Origin: Symsagittifera roscoffensis
Lineage: Eukaryota; Xenacoelomorpha; Acoela; Convolutidae
NCBI RefSeq assembly: GCF_963678635.1
Contig: NC_087070.1
Location: 13,118,539-13,182,538 of the forward strand
Direction: 5' to 3'
DNA length: 64,000 nucleotides
In this document: piece by piece, positions 32,285 to 44,564 of the stretch
Position numbering within the stretch: position 1 is the stretch's first letter
Layout: every line of letters begins with the position of its first letter
The notes under the pieces: model-generated
What the model saw: only the letters and a program-made list of their open reading frames with translations
The model's database searches: none
Told to the model about the DNA's origin: nothing
Translations under genes and position numbers: made by a program

Positions 32285-33246
32285 ACTATTTCCTTTTTTT
32301 TCCAGACCAAAGATATTAACCGCTAAATTATTAGCTTTTTCAAATTTTGGGATGTCGGACAGAGACATTGGAAGTTCAATGGGACTCTAATCAAGCTGGT
32401 TGATTTGCTTTCTGTAAGTCTTTGGATTATGTTTTGTTTCAGTTGATGGTGGATATAGTGCGGCAAAACACATTTGATCTTTGTTCTAGAAGAAAATGAT
32501 TCTTTTCAAACGTACCTGGAAATGAGAGATGTTTACTTCCGTTAACAGGCTTATAACGGTTGATGTTTATGTCTAGATGCTCAAGTGATTCAATGATAAA
32601 CCCACTACCGCTACTGCAAAACACTTGCAATGTACTAATCATCTGGCCAAACATTTCAAAGTAATCTTCTTCGCTGAGCGTTAATGAAACATTTTTCGAA
32701 AAACTACTGGCATGGCAGGAAACTGTTTTATCATCTATTGGTATGATCATTTTCGCTGAAACTGAAAATTGAACTTTAATACATCCTTTTTCCTTTACTT
32801 TTGAAATCAGAAACGATTCAATCTCAATTCGACAAGACTCCATACCATCAAGGAGATTTAGTTGCTTGTGAATATCCATTCGGTAGGACTGAAAAAAACT
32901 TCTTTGTTGCGTGCTGTTCAGACTGTAACTCTATGGTGTTGATTTTGCTTGCGTTGAAGTTAGGATGCATGATACTAAGTTTTCTCAAAATGTGGTCTTT
33001 TAACCTGTTTTGATCAACAAAAACTATTGGGCACTATATACACTTCGATCGGTTTTCTGAGCTGTGATTTTCTCGGAGATTTCGAAAAGTACTCTGACAT
33101 TGACTGAAAGTAGAAGAACATGAGCCACCTTCATAATTTGCAGACTTTGCTTTCCTCGCATCAATTGAGTGTTCACTTTTCAAATGATCATTCAATGTTC
33201 GTCTTGTCGTGTAGCGCTTTGATCTTTTGTTGCAGTTGAACTTCAT
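32285..33246 (-). pseudogene. PolB1 N-terminal part (outer Polinton)
   Basis: The N-terminal end of the polymerase whose remainder is at 1-2073. At 33034-33246 is a degenerate zinc-finger region (MKFNCNKRSKRYTTRRTLND, with HLKSEH). At 32439-32879 comes a conserved N-terminal domain ending SGSGFIIESLEHLDININRY. After a frameshift near 32460, CFAALYPPSTETKHNPKTY leads, past a TAG, to PIELPMSLSDIPKFEKANN near 32330. These are characteristic of large Polinton-type polymerases of invertebrates. The gene stops at the AAGGTG target site because of the inner insertion. Besides the insertion it has several older frameshifts and stops. Confidence 0.8.
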
Positions 33247-33273
33247 CTTTCCATGTTCCTGAAACAAAAACAA

Positions 33274-36200
33274 ATCTAAATGTTGAAAAATAAGGGAAGT
33301 ACTAACACTTTGAAAAATCTGATAAACTTTGATTTTAAAAAACTCTGATTAAAAGTTGTTACATATGACTGTTTGTCTGGTAATGATGGATACAACCGAC
33401 TAAAAATGGTGAATTTTTTTAAGAAATTGAGCAAGGAAAAGACCTTGATTGTTCGCCAAAAGTTTATGTTGCTAGTTTAAGTTTCAGTTCTAGTTGAAGT
33501 ACAATAAAATTTTTAGTTTTAGTTAGAAATAGAGATATAGTTTGAATTTGAACTCCAAAACCTAAAACATAACAAAAATGGTCAGAGAAAAGTTAATTAT
33601 GGTGTTGGAAGTTAGTTTTTTATCTGTTTTTCTTTCTGCGAATGCCAATTGACAGATCAATCATTTGTTTAGACTGTACACACATTACCTTAATTATATA
33701 AAAGTCACGCAGAAAATAGTTTTTATTTCATTCAAGGGTTATAAAACACAAATTTGCAAAAAAACTGTTATCAAACTCCTTTTTTGTGTTTACCAAGGGG
33801 TTTTAAAACGGGCGGTATCAAAATTTTGCTCTAAAAGAAAATTTGAAACAACAACATGAAAACCTGAAAATGGAGTTTTCTTAATTTCAAAAAAGGGGAA
33901 TCCAAGTATTTAAGCTCCATGCTCATTAATATTTCCTTTTGAAAATAAAAACTTAACAAAAAAAACGTAAATCATGCAAATAACCTTTGAAAAACTAGTT
34001 TATTTTGTAATCGTCTGAAATTTGGTTTCCATTATCATTTTTTCAGTTTGATATTATCGCAACTAAACAGTTTTTTATTTTTTTTTCAATTGTTAGACGT
34101 AAAATTGCTGATTTGAGTTCCTAATAAATCGTTTTTCTGAGTGGTGATGAGAAAAAAAATCAGCTAAGTAAATACAATACACAACTTTGCTGTGTAATCA
34201 TTTGAGCTAACCAGTGAGATGTCATATCATAAACTTTTTAAAACTAAATTCCAGAAAAATGAAATTTTCAAAAAAAAAATATTTTAAATTGAAAGCTTAA
34301 AAAGCAAACAAGGTACAAATAAAACTAATTACCCTGAGAAAAAAAATTGCTTCTATTGAAAACAATTGTCTAACACTTCATATGTCGCTACCCTAGTAAA
34401 AAGTTTCCACTATTGTTTGGCTGGCAAGCTAAAAGAGTTTTTGTGAGCTCTAAGAAAATTTATCAATGTTTTAAACTTTTCTGCCACATGCTCGTCCCAC
34501 ATAAAACCTAAGCACAGAAATGAATGTTTAGATTAGTTTCAATAATTAAGAAAAACTTAACTAGCGTTTTATCCTTCTGTCACAATTGACTTGGTCGGAG
34601 CATGAAGAAAAATTTTTTTTTTAAATCTAGAAGCTTTTTGTTTCATTTTTTTCCAATGAAAATTCAGCTTTAGTTTTTTCAAACAAAACTTATTTAGTTC
34701 ATTCTTCTGAACCAATTACGTTAGGGTGAGACACTGAATGAACCAACTGCCTCAGTTTGTTTTCCAAATTTGATTTTTGAAAAAAAACTTTTCAAGTATA
34801 TATTTTTTCTCTTAATGAAATTTTGTCAACCATATAAGTTTCAAAATAAAGTTTTTCGAAAACATTTCGAAGACATTGAAAGACAAAGTCACACATCAAA
34901 ATCAACAAATAAGTAGTAAAGAATATCATGCTGATTTGCTGGGTTTTATTGAATTTGGAGTGATTTTGTAGAGCAGTGTAATTAGACACGCTTTAACCAA
35001 TCGCGTTACATGTCCCTCAGAAGCCCTAAAATAACATTGTAACAAGTCAAGAAAAAAATAGATCTTGTTTCAGCAATGATTATTATTGCGAGCAATTATC
35101 TTTTGCAACATTGTACGAAAAAAAAATACTTAACATCAGTCACGTGTTCTGAAGCTAAAAAAAGACGTGGGTTAATCTGTTTCCAACTTTTGTTTTTTGC
35201 CTCGGCTTTCAAACTGAATGGTTAGTTAAAGTTTCACTGTAAACTAGGCAACTATTTTTTATAGGAGACTAGTTATCTAGTTTAATTGTCTTCTGTTCCC
35301 TTTAATGATAATTCAATTCACATATTTTGTAACAAAAATAGCAAAAAAAACCGCAACGTGGCAAATAATCCGACAAAAAATGTAACAGCAAAAAGTGTTA
35401 ACCTTATAATATTTTAAGCTAAACAAGGCTCAACCGCGATTCAAACTGCGAAAATAGAGGACCGTAGATTTCAAAGGCAGCCCACTGGAAAAGTTTTCAA
35501 ATCTAATAAGATCATTAAAAAAAGCAATTTCGGAATCAGTAAATAAGTCGACAGAGTTGAAAACGACATACAAAAAACTAACACTCAGACAAAAGAATTA
35601 TCAAGGATCGCCCATATAGAATCTGTGATAGATAAATCAATAGCGTATGCAAAGTTGACAACATAGTTTGGAAACTAACACGACAGAGCTTAAGTCGAAA
35701 ACCAAGAAGCTGGAAAACCATCAGCAGAAAATTGATTACAAAAATCTACTAGTATGCATCCAATAGTTTGAGTTCTAGATATTTCATGCAGTGATAACTA
35801 GTACCCCGTTTTCATAAAACTGAACACAGCAGCATCATGAATGAGTCAGTTGATTTAGTTGAACTAGTTGTTAACCCGAAAAAATCTATACTTCGATGTG
35901 ATAATGCTCGCTAATTGCAAGCGTAACATGATACAGAAAAACTAAATGGTAATTTCATTTCTAAAGTAGATTGAAATTCGCAACAACTAAGCAATTTTTT
36001 GGTTTTATATCAACAGATATCAAATCTCTTGTTTTAGTGTTTGTAATCCTTCTCGGCAAAAAAGAAGACATAAAACAAGTGAACTAACGAAAATCAGTTA
36101 CTGTTAAAGTTTCAGATGTTCTTTCGACAAAATGATCTTAAAAAAAACCTTAACGATCTTTAAAAAATCTTAATCTGTGTTCAACGTCAGTGGAAACATC

Positions 36201-36350
36201 TGTTTTTCATACGTTTTTGTCAAGTTTTGGTTGAAAACCAAAATTTTTAAACGTTTTTTTTTGACACCAGAAACAAGGAAACCAAAAACACAGCTTAGAA
36301 ACAGACATACGGGCTAGTTTGGCCAAAAAATGATATCAAAATTAACCCCA

Positions 36351-36396
<46 letters not shown>

Positions 36397-36656
36397 GAAC
36401 TCTCGCAGATTAAAAAACACAAGCTATCACATAGTTTCTACACATCTAAAACAAACTAAAGTTAGTTTTTCAATATTAGAGTTTTTTGAGCTGAAATTGA
36501 AATAACCAATTTTTGCTGCACTACTATATCGCAACTCAACAATCAGAAAATATTTTTCAAAAAAAGCCCGTAACAATAGGACACTAAGATTAGTTTTTTC
36601 TTAAGTTTTGACTTCCTATCAACCACAAAGTTATAACGTATCGGAAAAGAATTACT
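33274..36656. other. AT-rich spacer of the outer element, no gene seen
   Basis: About 3.4 kb between the divergent PolB1 and capsid remnants. No open frame resembles a known protein. The only marked feature is the (CT)n microsatellite near its right end. Confidence 0.6.
36357..36391. repeat. (CT)n microsatellite
   Basis: About 17 uninterrupted CT units. Confidence 0.97.
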
Positions 36657-36657
36657 T

Positions 36658-36870
36658 GATCAAGCAGCATCCGAGTTAATAGATATAGCAACCAGGAAAA
36701 CGCTCAAAGAAGCCTTGAAAAACATAGTAAAGAACACAATCAAAAAAACAAGTTGGAGCTGAACCCAATAAGTCCCACATGAGCAGAAAACAGAAGAAAG
36801 CAACAACAAAAACAAAAACAAAAGCAAAATTTCTAATTCCAAAGAAGCGAACTCCACTGAGAAGTCGCTC
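36658..36870 (+). pseudogene. Possible small basic protein remnant upstream of the capsid gene
   Basis: The frame reading ASELIDIATRKTLKEALKNI followed by KNTIKKTSWS, then TGA, resembles the lysine-rich amphipathic tails of small proteins encoded next to capsid genes in Polintons and adenoviruses. It is interrupted twice. Weak call based on composition and position only. Confidence 0.25.
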
Positions 36871-36893
36871 TAATTTTTTTACAACAGTACGAA

Positions 36894-38180
36894 ATGATTT
36901 ATAATTCTTTACAAACTGAAGCAACTCACAGCTTATTAGTTTCAATTGAACAGCCTCCTGTTTTCGTTTTATTTCAAAATTCATTCACTCAAAAAACGGG
37001 TCGATCTTATTCACCTGATGGTCCCATGCTCGATTTTGAAGTTTTAGGAGATAGAAACAACTTCATCGAGATTGTAGCACGCATTGTTCAAAATAATGGT
37101 AATGTACTGCGAAATCAAGCTACAGAGGCAGCACAACGCGACACCCCATATTTGGTTAATAATCCACTTTCATCTTCATTTTCCGAATGCACAATGTCCC
37201 TGAATGGAGAAAAATTTTCAGCAACTAATGCCAATTTTGCCCATAAGAGTTTCATTGAGACCAAATTTTCACACTGTAAAAATGCAAAGAAAGCATGGCT
37301 TGCTTGTCAAGGTTAATTTTATGAAGATAATCCATCAGGTATTGATGGTGCTAATGGTCGAGCTGATGATGTTGCGGAACGAAAGCAAATCGTATCTGCA
37401 TTAAGCAAATTCCGTGTATTTGATAAAATTGCTCGTAGTTTTTTCTCATTCAAAAAACATCTTATCAGAAGTGTTAAGATAAGACTTTCTCTGAGTTGAT
37501 CTCCTAATTACTTTGTTACTATGTCTGAGCATCGAGATAAACATTACCGAGTTGAAATCGCTAAGACGGTAACAGATTTTGTGCTATCATCGATAGAAAA
37601 AACTCTGTTGAAAACACCCGCAATTTACAATTATAGTGAAGTTTTACCAAGAACTTTGTTGGCCACAATTGGTGTGCAAAGCTGGCGACAAGAAGACGTT
37701 TTTGCCATAAAGCCAGTTTGTCGAATGATTTTTTCAATGAGTTCGAGTACAGCATAATTGAGCATTAACCAATCAAACCCGTTTCATTATCAAAATGTTC
37801 AGCTGAATAAAATCATTGTTTACCGAAATGGTCTACCCATTGCAGGTATTCTAGTATCAATGACCGATAACAAAAGAAAATACTATAACACAATGGAAGC
37901 TCTAGACTTTGTTTTTAACAATAGTCATGGAACCAATTTGGCTAATTATCACAATCATTATATTAAACCATTTGATCTCACATCTTTTCAGGATGCTTCA
38001 CATGACTTTATTCACACTGAATTGACCAACTGCATTAGTTCAGTAAACCTGAAGTTTTATGCACGGCTGGGGGAAAATTTGGATACACTGTTCATGGGAG
38101 AGCCTGAAACAACAATAAGCATAGCTAAAATCACACTAATGAATCGAATCGGAAAAAACGTACAATCAACAGATTACTGA
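36894..38180 (+). pseudogene. F54H12.2-like Polinton capsid-type protein (outer element)
   Basis: One frame from ATG 36894 to TGA 38178 carries motifs shared with the F54H12.2-like family that travels with Polintons: SPDGPMLDFEVLGDRNNFIE, NFAHKSFIETKFSH, KTPAIYNYSEVLPRTLLATI, GVQSWRQEDVFAIKPV, HYQNVQLNKIIVYRNGLPIA, and ASHDFIHTELTNCISSVNLK followed by FMGEPE. The family is regarded as capsid-type. Premature stops sit at 37314 (TAA), 37497 (TGA) and 37755 (TAA). The segment after NNFIEI appears shortened. All stops are in one frame with little indel damage, so decay is by point mutation. The protease remnant follows immediately. Confidence 0.8.
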
Positions 38181-38674
38181 GCAAATAACCGATGCAAGCA
38201 TTTGAAACATCGATTTAGAGGCTTTTTTTCAGCTAACTTAGCATTTAGTATAATTTTTAAACGTGACAAAATGTTTTTGATAGTGAACGCATCCAACTCA
38301 GACCAGCGAGGAACTCACTGGTTACAATTCGCACAAGCTGGTGGTCAATTTTTTTTGCAGATCCTCTTGGACAAGGGCTACACAATTACTCACATGTTTA
38401 GAAATACAAGAGATATTCTTCTCATGAAAGAAACCAAATACTGATGAACAAGCCAATTCAAACAGCTAACTCGGTCTTATGTGGATTTTTTTGAATTCAT
38501 GTTGCCCAGGTTTTATTTTCATCCAAGTTTCCTATAGGTTTCAAAATAAACGACCATGACATGATGCGTTTTGCTAAATATAAACGGTTACTTGCTAGAA
38601 CACTTGCCTCTGGTGTTATCGCAGGCTCTAAAAAAAGTTCAGAATTTCAATTTCTTTTCCATTATAAACTTAAC
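38181..38674 (+). pseudogene. Adenain-like cysteine protease, PRO (outer element)
   Basis: The maturation protease typical of Polintons and adenoviruses. After FRGFFSANLA and FLIVNASNSD comes GTHWLQF with the catalytic His codon at 38316. After a frameshift in a T run (38349-38356), ADPLGQGLHNYSHV gives the acidic residue at 38360. VLCGFF gives the catalytic Cys at 38480, followed by a TGA (38492) where the family normally has a residue. The C-terminal NDHDMMRFAKYKRLL is also typical. Additional stop near 38396. All three triad positions are still readable, but in two frames and with stops. Confidence 0.75.
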
Positions 38675-39320
38675 TAACAAAGTTTTTCAATCAGTCTCTA
38701 AACGCCATACCCACTGAAAACAACATCAACAGTTTTAGAAAACTCGGCGGTATTTTCACTTTTCGAAACATTAATGAAGCGTTCAATTGTTACATTATTG
38801 ATTAAATCAGTTTGAGCTTGATTGGATTGAGTTTCTGAAGCAAAGCAAACTTGTAGCAATCTTCTTCGTAGAGGAGCACGGCCAAAATCACTTGAGTTTG
38901 TTAGAAGAATTGTTATAGTTTCCTATATGTTTCAAAATAAACGACCATGACATGATGTTTTTTGCTAAATATAAACGGTTGTTTGCTAGAACACTTGCCT
39001 CTCGTGTTATCGCAGGCTCCATTTTTTTTTTCAGAATTTCAATTTCTTTTCCATTATAAATTTAACTGAAAAAATTTTTGAATCAGTCTCTAAACGAACA
39101 TACCCACTGAAAACAACATCTATAATTTTAGAAAACTCGGCGGTATTTTCACTATTCAAAAAATTAGTGAAGCGTTGAATTGTTACATTAGTGATTAAAT
39201 CAGTTTGAGCTTGATTGGATCAAGTTTCTGAAGCAAAGCAAGCTTGTGGCAATCTTCTTCGTAGAGGAACACACGGCCAAAATCACTTGAGTTTGTTAAA
39301 AAAAATGTGTAGTTGACAGC
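38528..39320. repeat. About 390-bp tandem duplication at the protease 3' end
   Basis: The block beginning GTTTCCTATAGGTTTCAAAA (38529) recurs at 38919 with point differences. Each copy holds the end of the protease on the plus strand and the end of the opposing gene on the minus strand. Confidence 0.85.
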
Positions 39321-39420
39321 AATTTTTAATTTTTCCATCAGGGGTCCCGCTAGCTGAATTTTACCAAAATTAGATGTTTGAAAGATGATAGTAGACAAGG
39401 AATCATCGCAAAAGTCTTGT
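38698..39420 (-). pseudogene. Unidentified convergent gene of the outer element, 3' part
   Basis: The minus-strand frame reads LSTIIFQTSNFGKIQLAGPL, KLKIAVNYTFFLTNSSDFGR, then in the outer duplicate APLRRRLLQVCFASETQSNQ, LINNVTIERFINVS and KTVDVVFSGYGV, ending at TAG 38698-38700. The last part is open and protein-like without damage, but I do not recognise the family. A Polinton structural gene (for example a minor capsid protein) is possible by position. Further minus-strand coding-like patches extend to about 39980. Confidence 0.45.
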
Positions 39421-40180
39421 TTTCTGAGGGAGTCAAATTAATAATGAATTAGATAGAAGATAAATAAACATCTGTGGATTTATTTTTATGGCACCCTTCA
39501 GCCTGTAGCTGGAAAAGTCGAATGGTTTTTGCTGTTGCAGTTTAATGGGATAGCAAAGTGATTGTTGCATCTGTCATTTCTGTCTGGCAAGTCTTGAATT
39601 GGTCATAATTCTCAGTTTTTGTTACATATCGGGGGACATAATAAAGAAAAGGCGTAATGCACCTTATTTGAAATAGATATAGCAATTCCTTGCTCGGATC
39701 TGGTTTAAATTTCATTTATCTATAACAAAAACCTTCTGGGCCTAAAGGGAACACATCACTAGTTTGTGGTTAGAAGTTTATGAGATGAGAAAATTTTTCT
39801 ACATTGATCCCTTTTGTTTGACAAAATTTATTTTACACATAAATCATGATTTCGGTTTGCCTGTCGATGTACCAACGATGACTTCGAAGTCCAAGTTGTC
39901 AAGTCATTTTGCACTGGGATATAATAAAAAAGGCGCCATCTGAATTCTTTAAAGTGTAATGCTAAGTATGTCCGCCTTGTCACACTTCTACTTACCACCC
40001 TTATAAGCTACAGGGCACAAGTTTAGACCAACCACAACAACAACAACCACTCTCACACCCTTATACTTTTTTGTATAAGGAAAGACAAAAGATCAAATTG
40101 TAACCATGATGAGCCCTCTGCAAAAAATTTCGACTTCGGAAACTGAGCGAACGATAATCTAACAAACTTACATTAGAGAA

Positions 40181-40742
40181 ATGAACGACATTGTGCAGCA
40201 AGAACGGGAGAGAATGCCCTCTCTAATCAGCAATTTGGTTTGTCGATCCTCAGACCAGGAGTATCGCAATTGGAATACTAAAAGCCACATGATGCTTCCC
40301 AATTACTTACTGGACCAGATCACCTTTCTGCGTCAGAGTAGGAAATGTACCTTTTACAGCTCCACAGAGACCAAATCCTGCCCTGCTTTGGACAAGACAA
40401 AAATCAACGACCCTGGATATCTCGAGCAATCAACTCGAAGTTTTTTTTTGTCGCTACGGTTGCGATACGATTCCCTTTTACGAAAAACAGAAAGAATACT
40501 TTAGAGACTTGGCAGAGCGAGCATCCTACTGGGGCATTGAGTCAACGTCAATCTCCTCTCCTCACTACTCAACTGCAGACGTGACAACATTAACAATACC
40601 GATCAGATCTGCGTCACAGCCCTTCGACGTTGATGTTGAATCAGTTGCTCCCGAAAACAATCCAGAGATGCCACCAGTATTAGCTTGCTATGCGCCTAAG
40701 AAGCGTGAAGTTGTATTCATTCAATTTTCAGAAAACTATTAA
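40181..40742 (+). pseudogene. Unidentified two-frame gene remnant (about 185 residues)
   Basis: ATG at 40181 opens MNDIVQQERERMPSLISNLV ... DQEYRNWNTKSHMML to a T run at 40441-40449. There the reading must shift to continue as CRYGCDTIPFYEKQKEYFRD ... APKKREVVFIQFSENY, ending in TAA at 40740-40742. Both halves look like coding sequence. No family recognised. It lies in the capsid/protease arm and may be another structural gene. Confidence 0.4.
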
Positions 40743-42412
40743 AAACTCATGTTTTGATTTATTAAAATTATGGAGCTCGTTTTGGTTTCATATGTTGCTT
40801 TCACTTCTTATCAACTTGATTTCTGTTTGTATATAATCTCCTCTACTCTAATCAAATTAATTTTAATTGTTTCGTCGTCGATTGGGTCAATTAAACTTTA
40901 TTGTGTTGTTTTTAGCCAATTTTAGAAAAAAAATTATTAAGAAAAGTTTAGAAAGAGATAGATAGCGTATCAGGTAGAATGTCCACTAAAATTTTTTGTT
41001 TTCGAAACAGACAAATTTTAGTTGCACTAGACTAGTTCCAGGACCCTTTTTGTTTCCTAGAATGACGAAAAAGAATTCATCACAAAACAATTGCAAACAA
41101 AATGTCAGGTTCATTTCAACTTTTTAAGTTTTTTGATTTGTCTTTTTCATCCCAAATTCACAAGTCATTTCTCACTCTACCAAAAAATCAGGTGAAAAAA
41201 TCGCGAAATGAAAACTTAACATGAAGGAGTTGTTTTTAGGCAAAAGTAATGCGTTGTTTGCGATGTTCGACCTAAGGACGAACTTTGGTTCCTGGAGATT
41301 GCTGGATGTTAAAAATTTCAATTTTCATCTCGGTTCACGCTTAGAGACCCAAGGGAAAAAATCCATTTTCAAAAAAGTAACTCTAGAGCTTCTCGAATTT
41401 GTTTCAATGTATCAAAACTCTTTTCTGATCAATTGGAAGCTTTATTGGACAGTTTGAGACCAAAAAAAGGGTTTTTCAATTTTTTATTTTCATTTTTTCA
41501 TTTTTTCGATTTTTTCAAATTTTCGAATCAATTTTCGAAGATTTTTCACACCTCAGTTTAAAAACGAAATGAAAAATTGTATCGGCTACTGGCTTGCTCT
41601 AGCACAGGAGAACAAAAAAGGTCCCGTTAGTCGAGCTTCTACCTTGCTGACAACATAAGTTATTAGGCTCCGAACTGCATATAAACCCTTCCCAGCTACC
41701 TTGATATTGTACTTTTCCCTCTATATTTGGCGGCGGTGGTCAAAAACGTTTTGCACAATATAACGTTCAATTTAGTCACCTTAATCCAATGTATGAAAAC
41801 GTAGGCGTTTAAGAAGGAATTGAAGGTAAATGTAGGACTGACTAATATAACCAAAAAGGAAAACAAGATTATGAATAAACTGCTAATAATCACTTTCAAC
41901 CCATGTTTGCGGTTAAAAAACTGTTAAGACCCCAACCCTAAACTAAAATTCACTTCTGACTTTTGCCTTCAACTTCAACAGTTCTTGATTGAAACAAACA
42001 AAAAATATATCTTCAATTCAAATTTGATTATATCAAAATCTCAGTAAATAAAAATTATTGAAATAATTTTTCTATGACCTGAAATTTTTAAATTCTGAAG
42101 TCTAGAAACTGCTCAGTAGCAAGGATCAAAACATTGGATCAAAAGCTTTCACTGATAAAATTCTCGTTTTCTACTAGCTCTGTGGAAATAACTAACTTGT
42201 GTCCGATTTCTTCAAATTTCATTCGACAAGAGAATTGGTTCAACGGATAACTTCTTATTTAAATTTTAATATTACCAATCATTTGGCTTAAATGGCGTTT
42301 AAAATTTATCCAGACTAAAATGAACATAGAAAATATACAAAAACTTATCAAGTTCTGCAGCCCAGAAGTTTCAGTAGCTTAAAATCACTCTTTCCTACCT
42401 TGTCTCTCGACC
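40743..42412. other. AT-rich region, no gene seen
   Basis: About 1.7 kb up to the gap. A 78-codon frame at 41221-41457 has no recognisable features. The outer element's right terminus should lie here or in the gap, but no inverted repeat partner is inside the window. Confidence 0.55.
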
Positions 42413-42612
42413 NNNNNNNNNNNNNNNNNNNNNNNNNNNNNNNNNNNNNNNNNNNNNNNNNNNNNNNNNNNNNNNNNNNNNNNNNNNNNNNNNNNNNNNN
42501 NNNNNNNNNNNNNNNNNNNNNNNNNNNNNNNNNNNNNNNNNNNNNNNNNNNNNNNNNNNNNNNNNNNNNNNNNNNNNNNNNNNNNNNNNNNNNNNNNNNN
42601 NNNNNNNNNNNN
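42413..42612. other. Assembly gap (200 N)
   Basis: A round-number run of N directly before the first copy of the right-hand repeat family, so the true extent and copy number of that family are uncertain. Confidence 1.
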
Positions 42613-42840
42613 AAAAAACTATGAGGCAGCTGGTGGAAGCCACTGGTAGGCTCATGGCCAACAGGAATGTGCCAGGTTCCTGAGTGATTCAACCCTATGG
42701 AACAACTGACGATACCGGCAGAGTACAGAATTCCTTTGAAGTATTATAGAAAACTGGAGATTGAGCTTCAACGACATCGGAGTCATGAAAAATTCTTCAC
42801 TAGAAATGTCAGGATGATTTCGATGAAGTAAACTTCACGA

Positions 42841-43188
42841 GTGCTTGACATACAGAAGAACAATCAGATCGAGAATAGCTTAACGAAAGTACTTGAAAGG
42901 GACATGCGAGCATGTTTCAATGGATCAGCTTGGAGTACTGCAATGAAAATGCAGCAAAAACCCCTCGAGACGCAACTTTTGAAATGTGGCGATTGTCTTG
43001 TGAGAGTGTTACAGAACTTTAGAACCTCAAGGATCACTACGGTGATGGCATGTCTAGCAGCTCAGACTCAGAAGAGGGTCGTTGAGTCTGCGGTGTGGCA
43101 GAATTTTCAGTGTGCTGTTCTGACCGCCCGCACAATACCAATGAAAGCAAGAAATCAGTCAGCTTCGCAAGAAGACACAATCAGATAG
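42841..43188 (+). pseudogene. Gag-like frame, copy 1
   Basis: A 115-codon frame: LDIQKNNQIENSLTKVLERD, FNGSAWSTAM, CGDCLVRVLQNFRTS, MACLAAQTQK. In an overlapping frame the end reads RPHNTNESKK, which in copy 3 is CSERPHNTNECK, a possible remnant of a CCHC-type zinc knuckle. Position before a DTGS frame suggests Gag, but no search supports this and other origins are possible. Confidence 0.35.
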
Positions 43189-43205
43189 TCGTGAGGTGAA
43201 TTAAC

Positions 43206-43513
43206 ATGGTTCGCAATGCAGGACGAATGAATCTAACGGGCTTGAAGCACGAATTGAGAACTCTGGATCAAGCCAGATTCACAACGGATGGAATATACTT
43301 CGATAGCCTAGAAGGGCAAGCCTGGATGAAACGTTTCTTCTAGGAGCAATTAGAAGGGTTAGAGGTTGAGCTGTTTGACACCGGATCAATGATAACCGAT
43401 GAAGCGACAATTTTGCCGGCAATATCAACCTTTGTTCCACCTAATCTAGAGCCACACATGTACTGCAGAGCTCGGGTGAGCAATAACAGAGGTCAGATGT
43501 GCTGGGTTGATTA
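43206..43513 (+). pseudogene. DTGS-containing frame (aspartic-protease-like), copy 1
   Basis: Homologue of the open frame at 47364-47672, with VELFDTGSMITDEATILPAI but a TAG at 43342 after MKRFF. DTGS preceded by hydrophobic residues is the active-site signature of retroviral-type aspartic proteases. The rest of the fold is not recognisable to me. Confidence 0.35.
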
Positions 43514-44052
43514 AGAGAGGCACCAGTGAGTAGGACAATTTATACCCGACGGAGACTGGGATCAGTCAATTAGACGACACGACCTCAGGCACCTCCAGAT
43601 CAGAGACGAATACGACTACTGGGAGCAGAGAAGAACGACGTCTAGATAAAAAATTTCCGATGTGGTCAAGACCCATATCTTCCCTTGGCCGATTCACAAA
43701 CCGGGTTCGATGAAATTCAATCTCATAAACAAAAAAATTTGCAGCGATGAGATTGTCATTACCGGACTGGCTGATAGCGGCGGAAAATAACATAGCTCTA
43801 CGACATCATTGAGGTTGACTGACCTCGAGGGACTGCCCTCGAACAACACCATGGGTCCTATGAGTTCCAGACCATTGCAAGATTTGCGAAAAAACGAAAA
43901 CCACACCGAACAAACTAGAGAAGATATGCCGGGAGAATTCTTGAAGAATAGAGCACCCTCTGGAAACATGTGAAGATTTTCAAACATGTCCGAGAACCTC
44001 CAGCTCTTGTGAAAGAGAGAGCTTATCCAAAACAGTTGCGCAAGAGGGTGAT

Positions 44053-44397
44053 GTGGAAAAATTTAGCGACTTGAAGCTCGAGATTGACGAGACAATCTTC
44101 GCCGCCCATGACAAAGCAGAAATGAGTGAAGCCAAAAAATTAAAACTGGCGGAGGTTGATGGAGCTAATCCAACGGAATCCGTAAGCACGTTGAGCCCGA
44201 CAACACTTGACGTAATCTGGACTAAGAACGTACGAGGAGAGGAAGGTTTTGAGAGGACGGATAGTATGTTGGGAGCAGGATGGACCGAGTCCTTCCTGGC
44301 GAAAATGTTTCTTGGACGTTCTAGCAGTCGGGAATTCCTCAAAGCGGATATGGGACTTACTATCGTGATGATCATGGGACTGTTTGTGACGCTCTGA
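44053..44397 (+). pseudogene. Unidentified 114-codon frame, copy 1
   Basis: Charged N-terminal half (FSDLKLEIDETIFAAHDKAE) followed by LSPTTLDVIWTKNVRGEEGF and REFLKADMGLTIVMIMGLFV with a hydrophobic end. Conserved in copies 2 and 3. An antisense frame of 168 codons covers the same DNA, and the choice of strand is uncertain. Confidence 0.35.
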
Positions 44398-44564
44398 TTA
44401 TAAGATTTCAGAAAGGGACCAGTCGGGCTGCTGGTAGAAGGGATACAGAGTCTCCACCTGGACGGACTTTTGATTGTGATTGCCAAAACACATGGGAGGT
44501 TAGGAGAGCTGATAACCTTAACAAATTATCCTGAACAAATTAGAGAATATGTGAAGAATTTGAC

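Larger units (their letters stand above)
31280..32440. repeat. Right-junction tandem repeat, unit 3 (true outer junction)
   Basis: Third unit, with the PolB2 C-terminal piece at 31355-31654. It lacks the filler: after GGATTATGTTTTGTTT the sequence continues as PolB1 (32441 onward), so this unit carries the original junction. Units 2 and 3 share the changes that separate them from unit 1. Confidence 0.95.

Noticed and set aside
36660-36984. Minus-strand hydrophobic frames opposite the capsid start
   Set aside because: They are antisense to AAC/AAA-rich sequence and to the capsid frame, and show no conserved features.
42348-42692. Open frames spanning the N run
   Set aside because: They exist only because unknown bases do not create stops.
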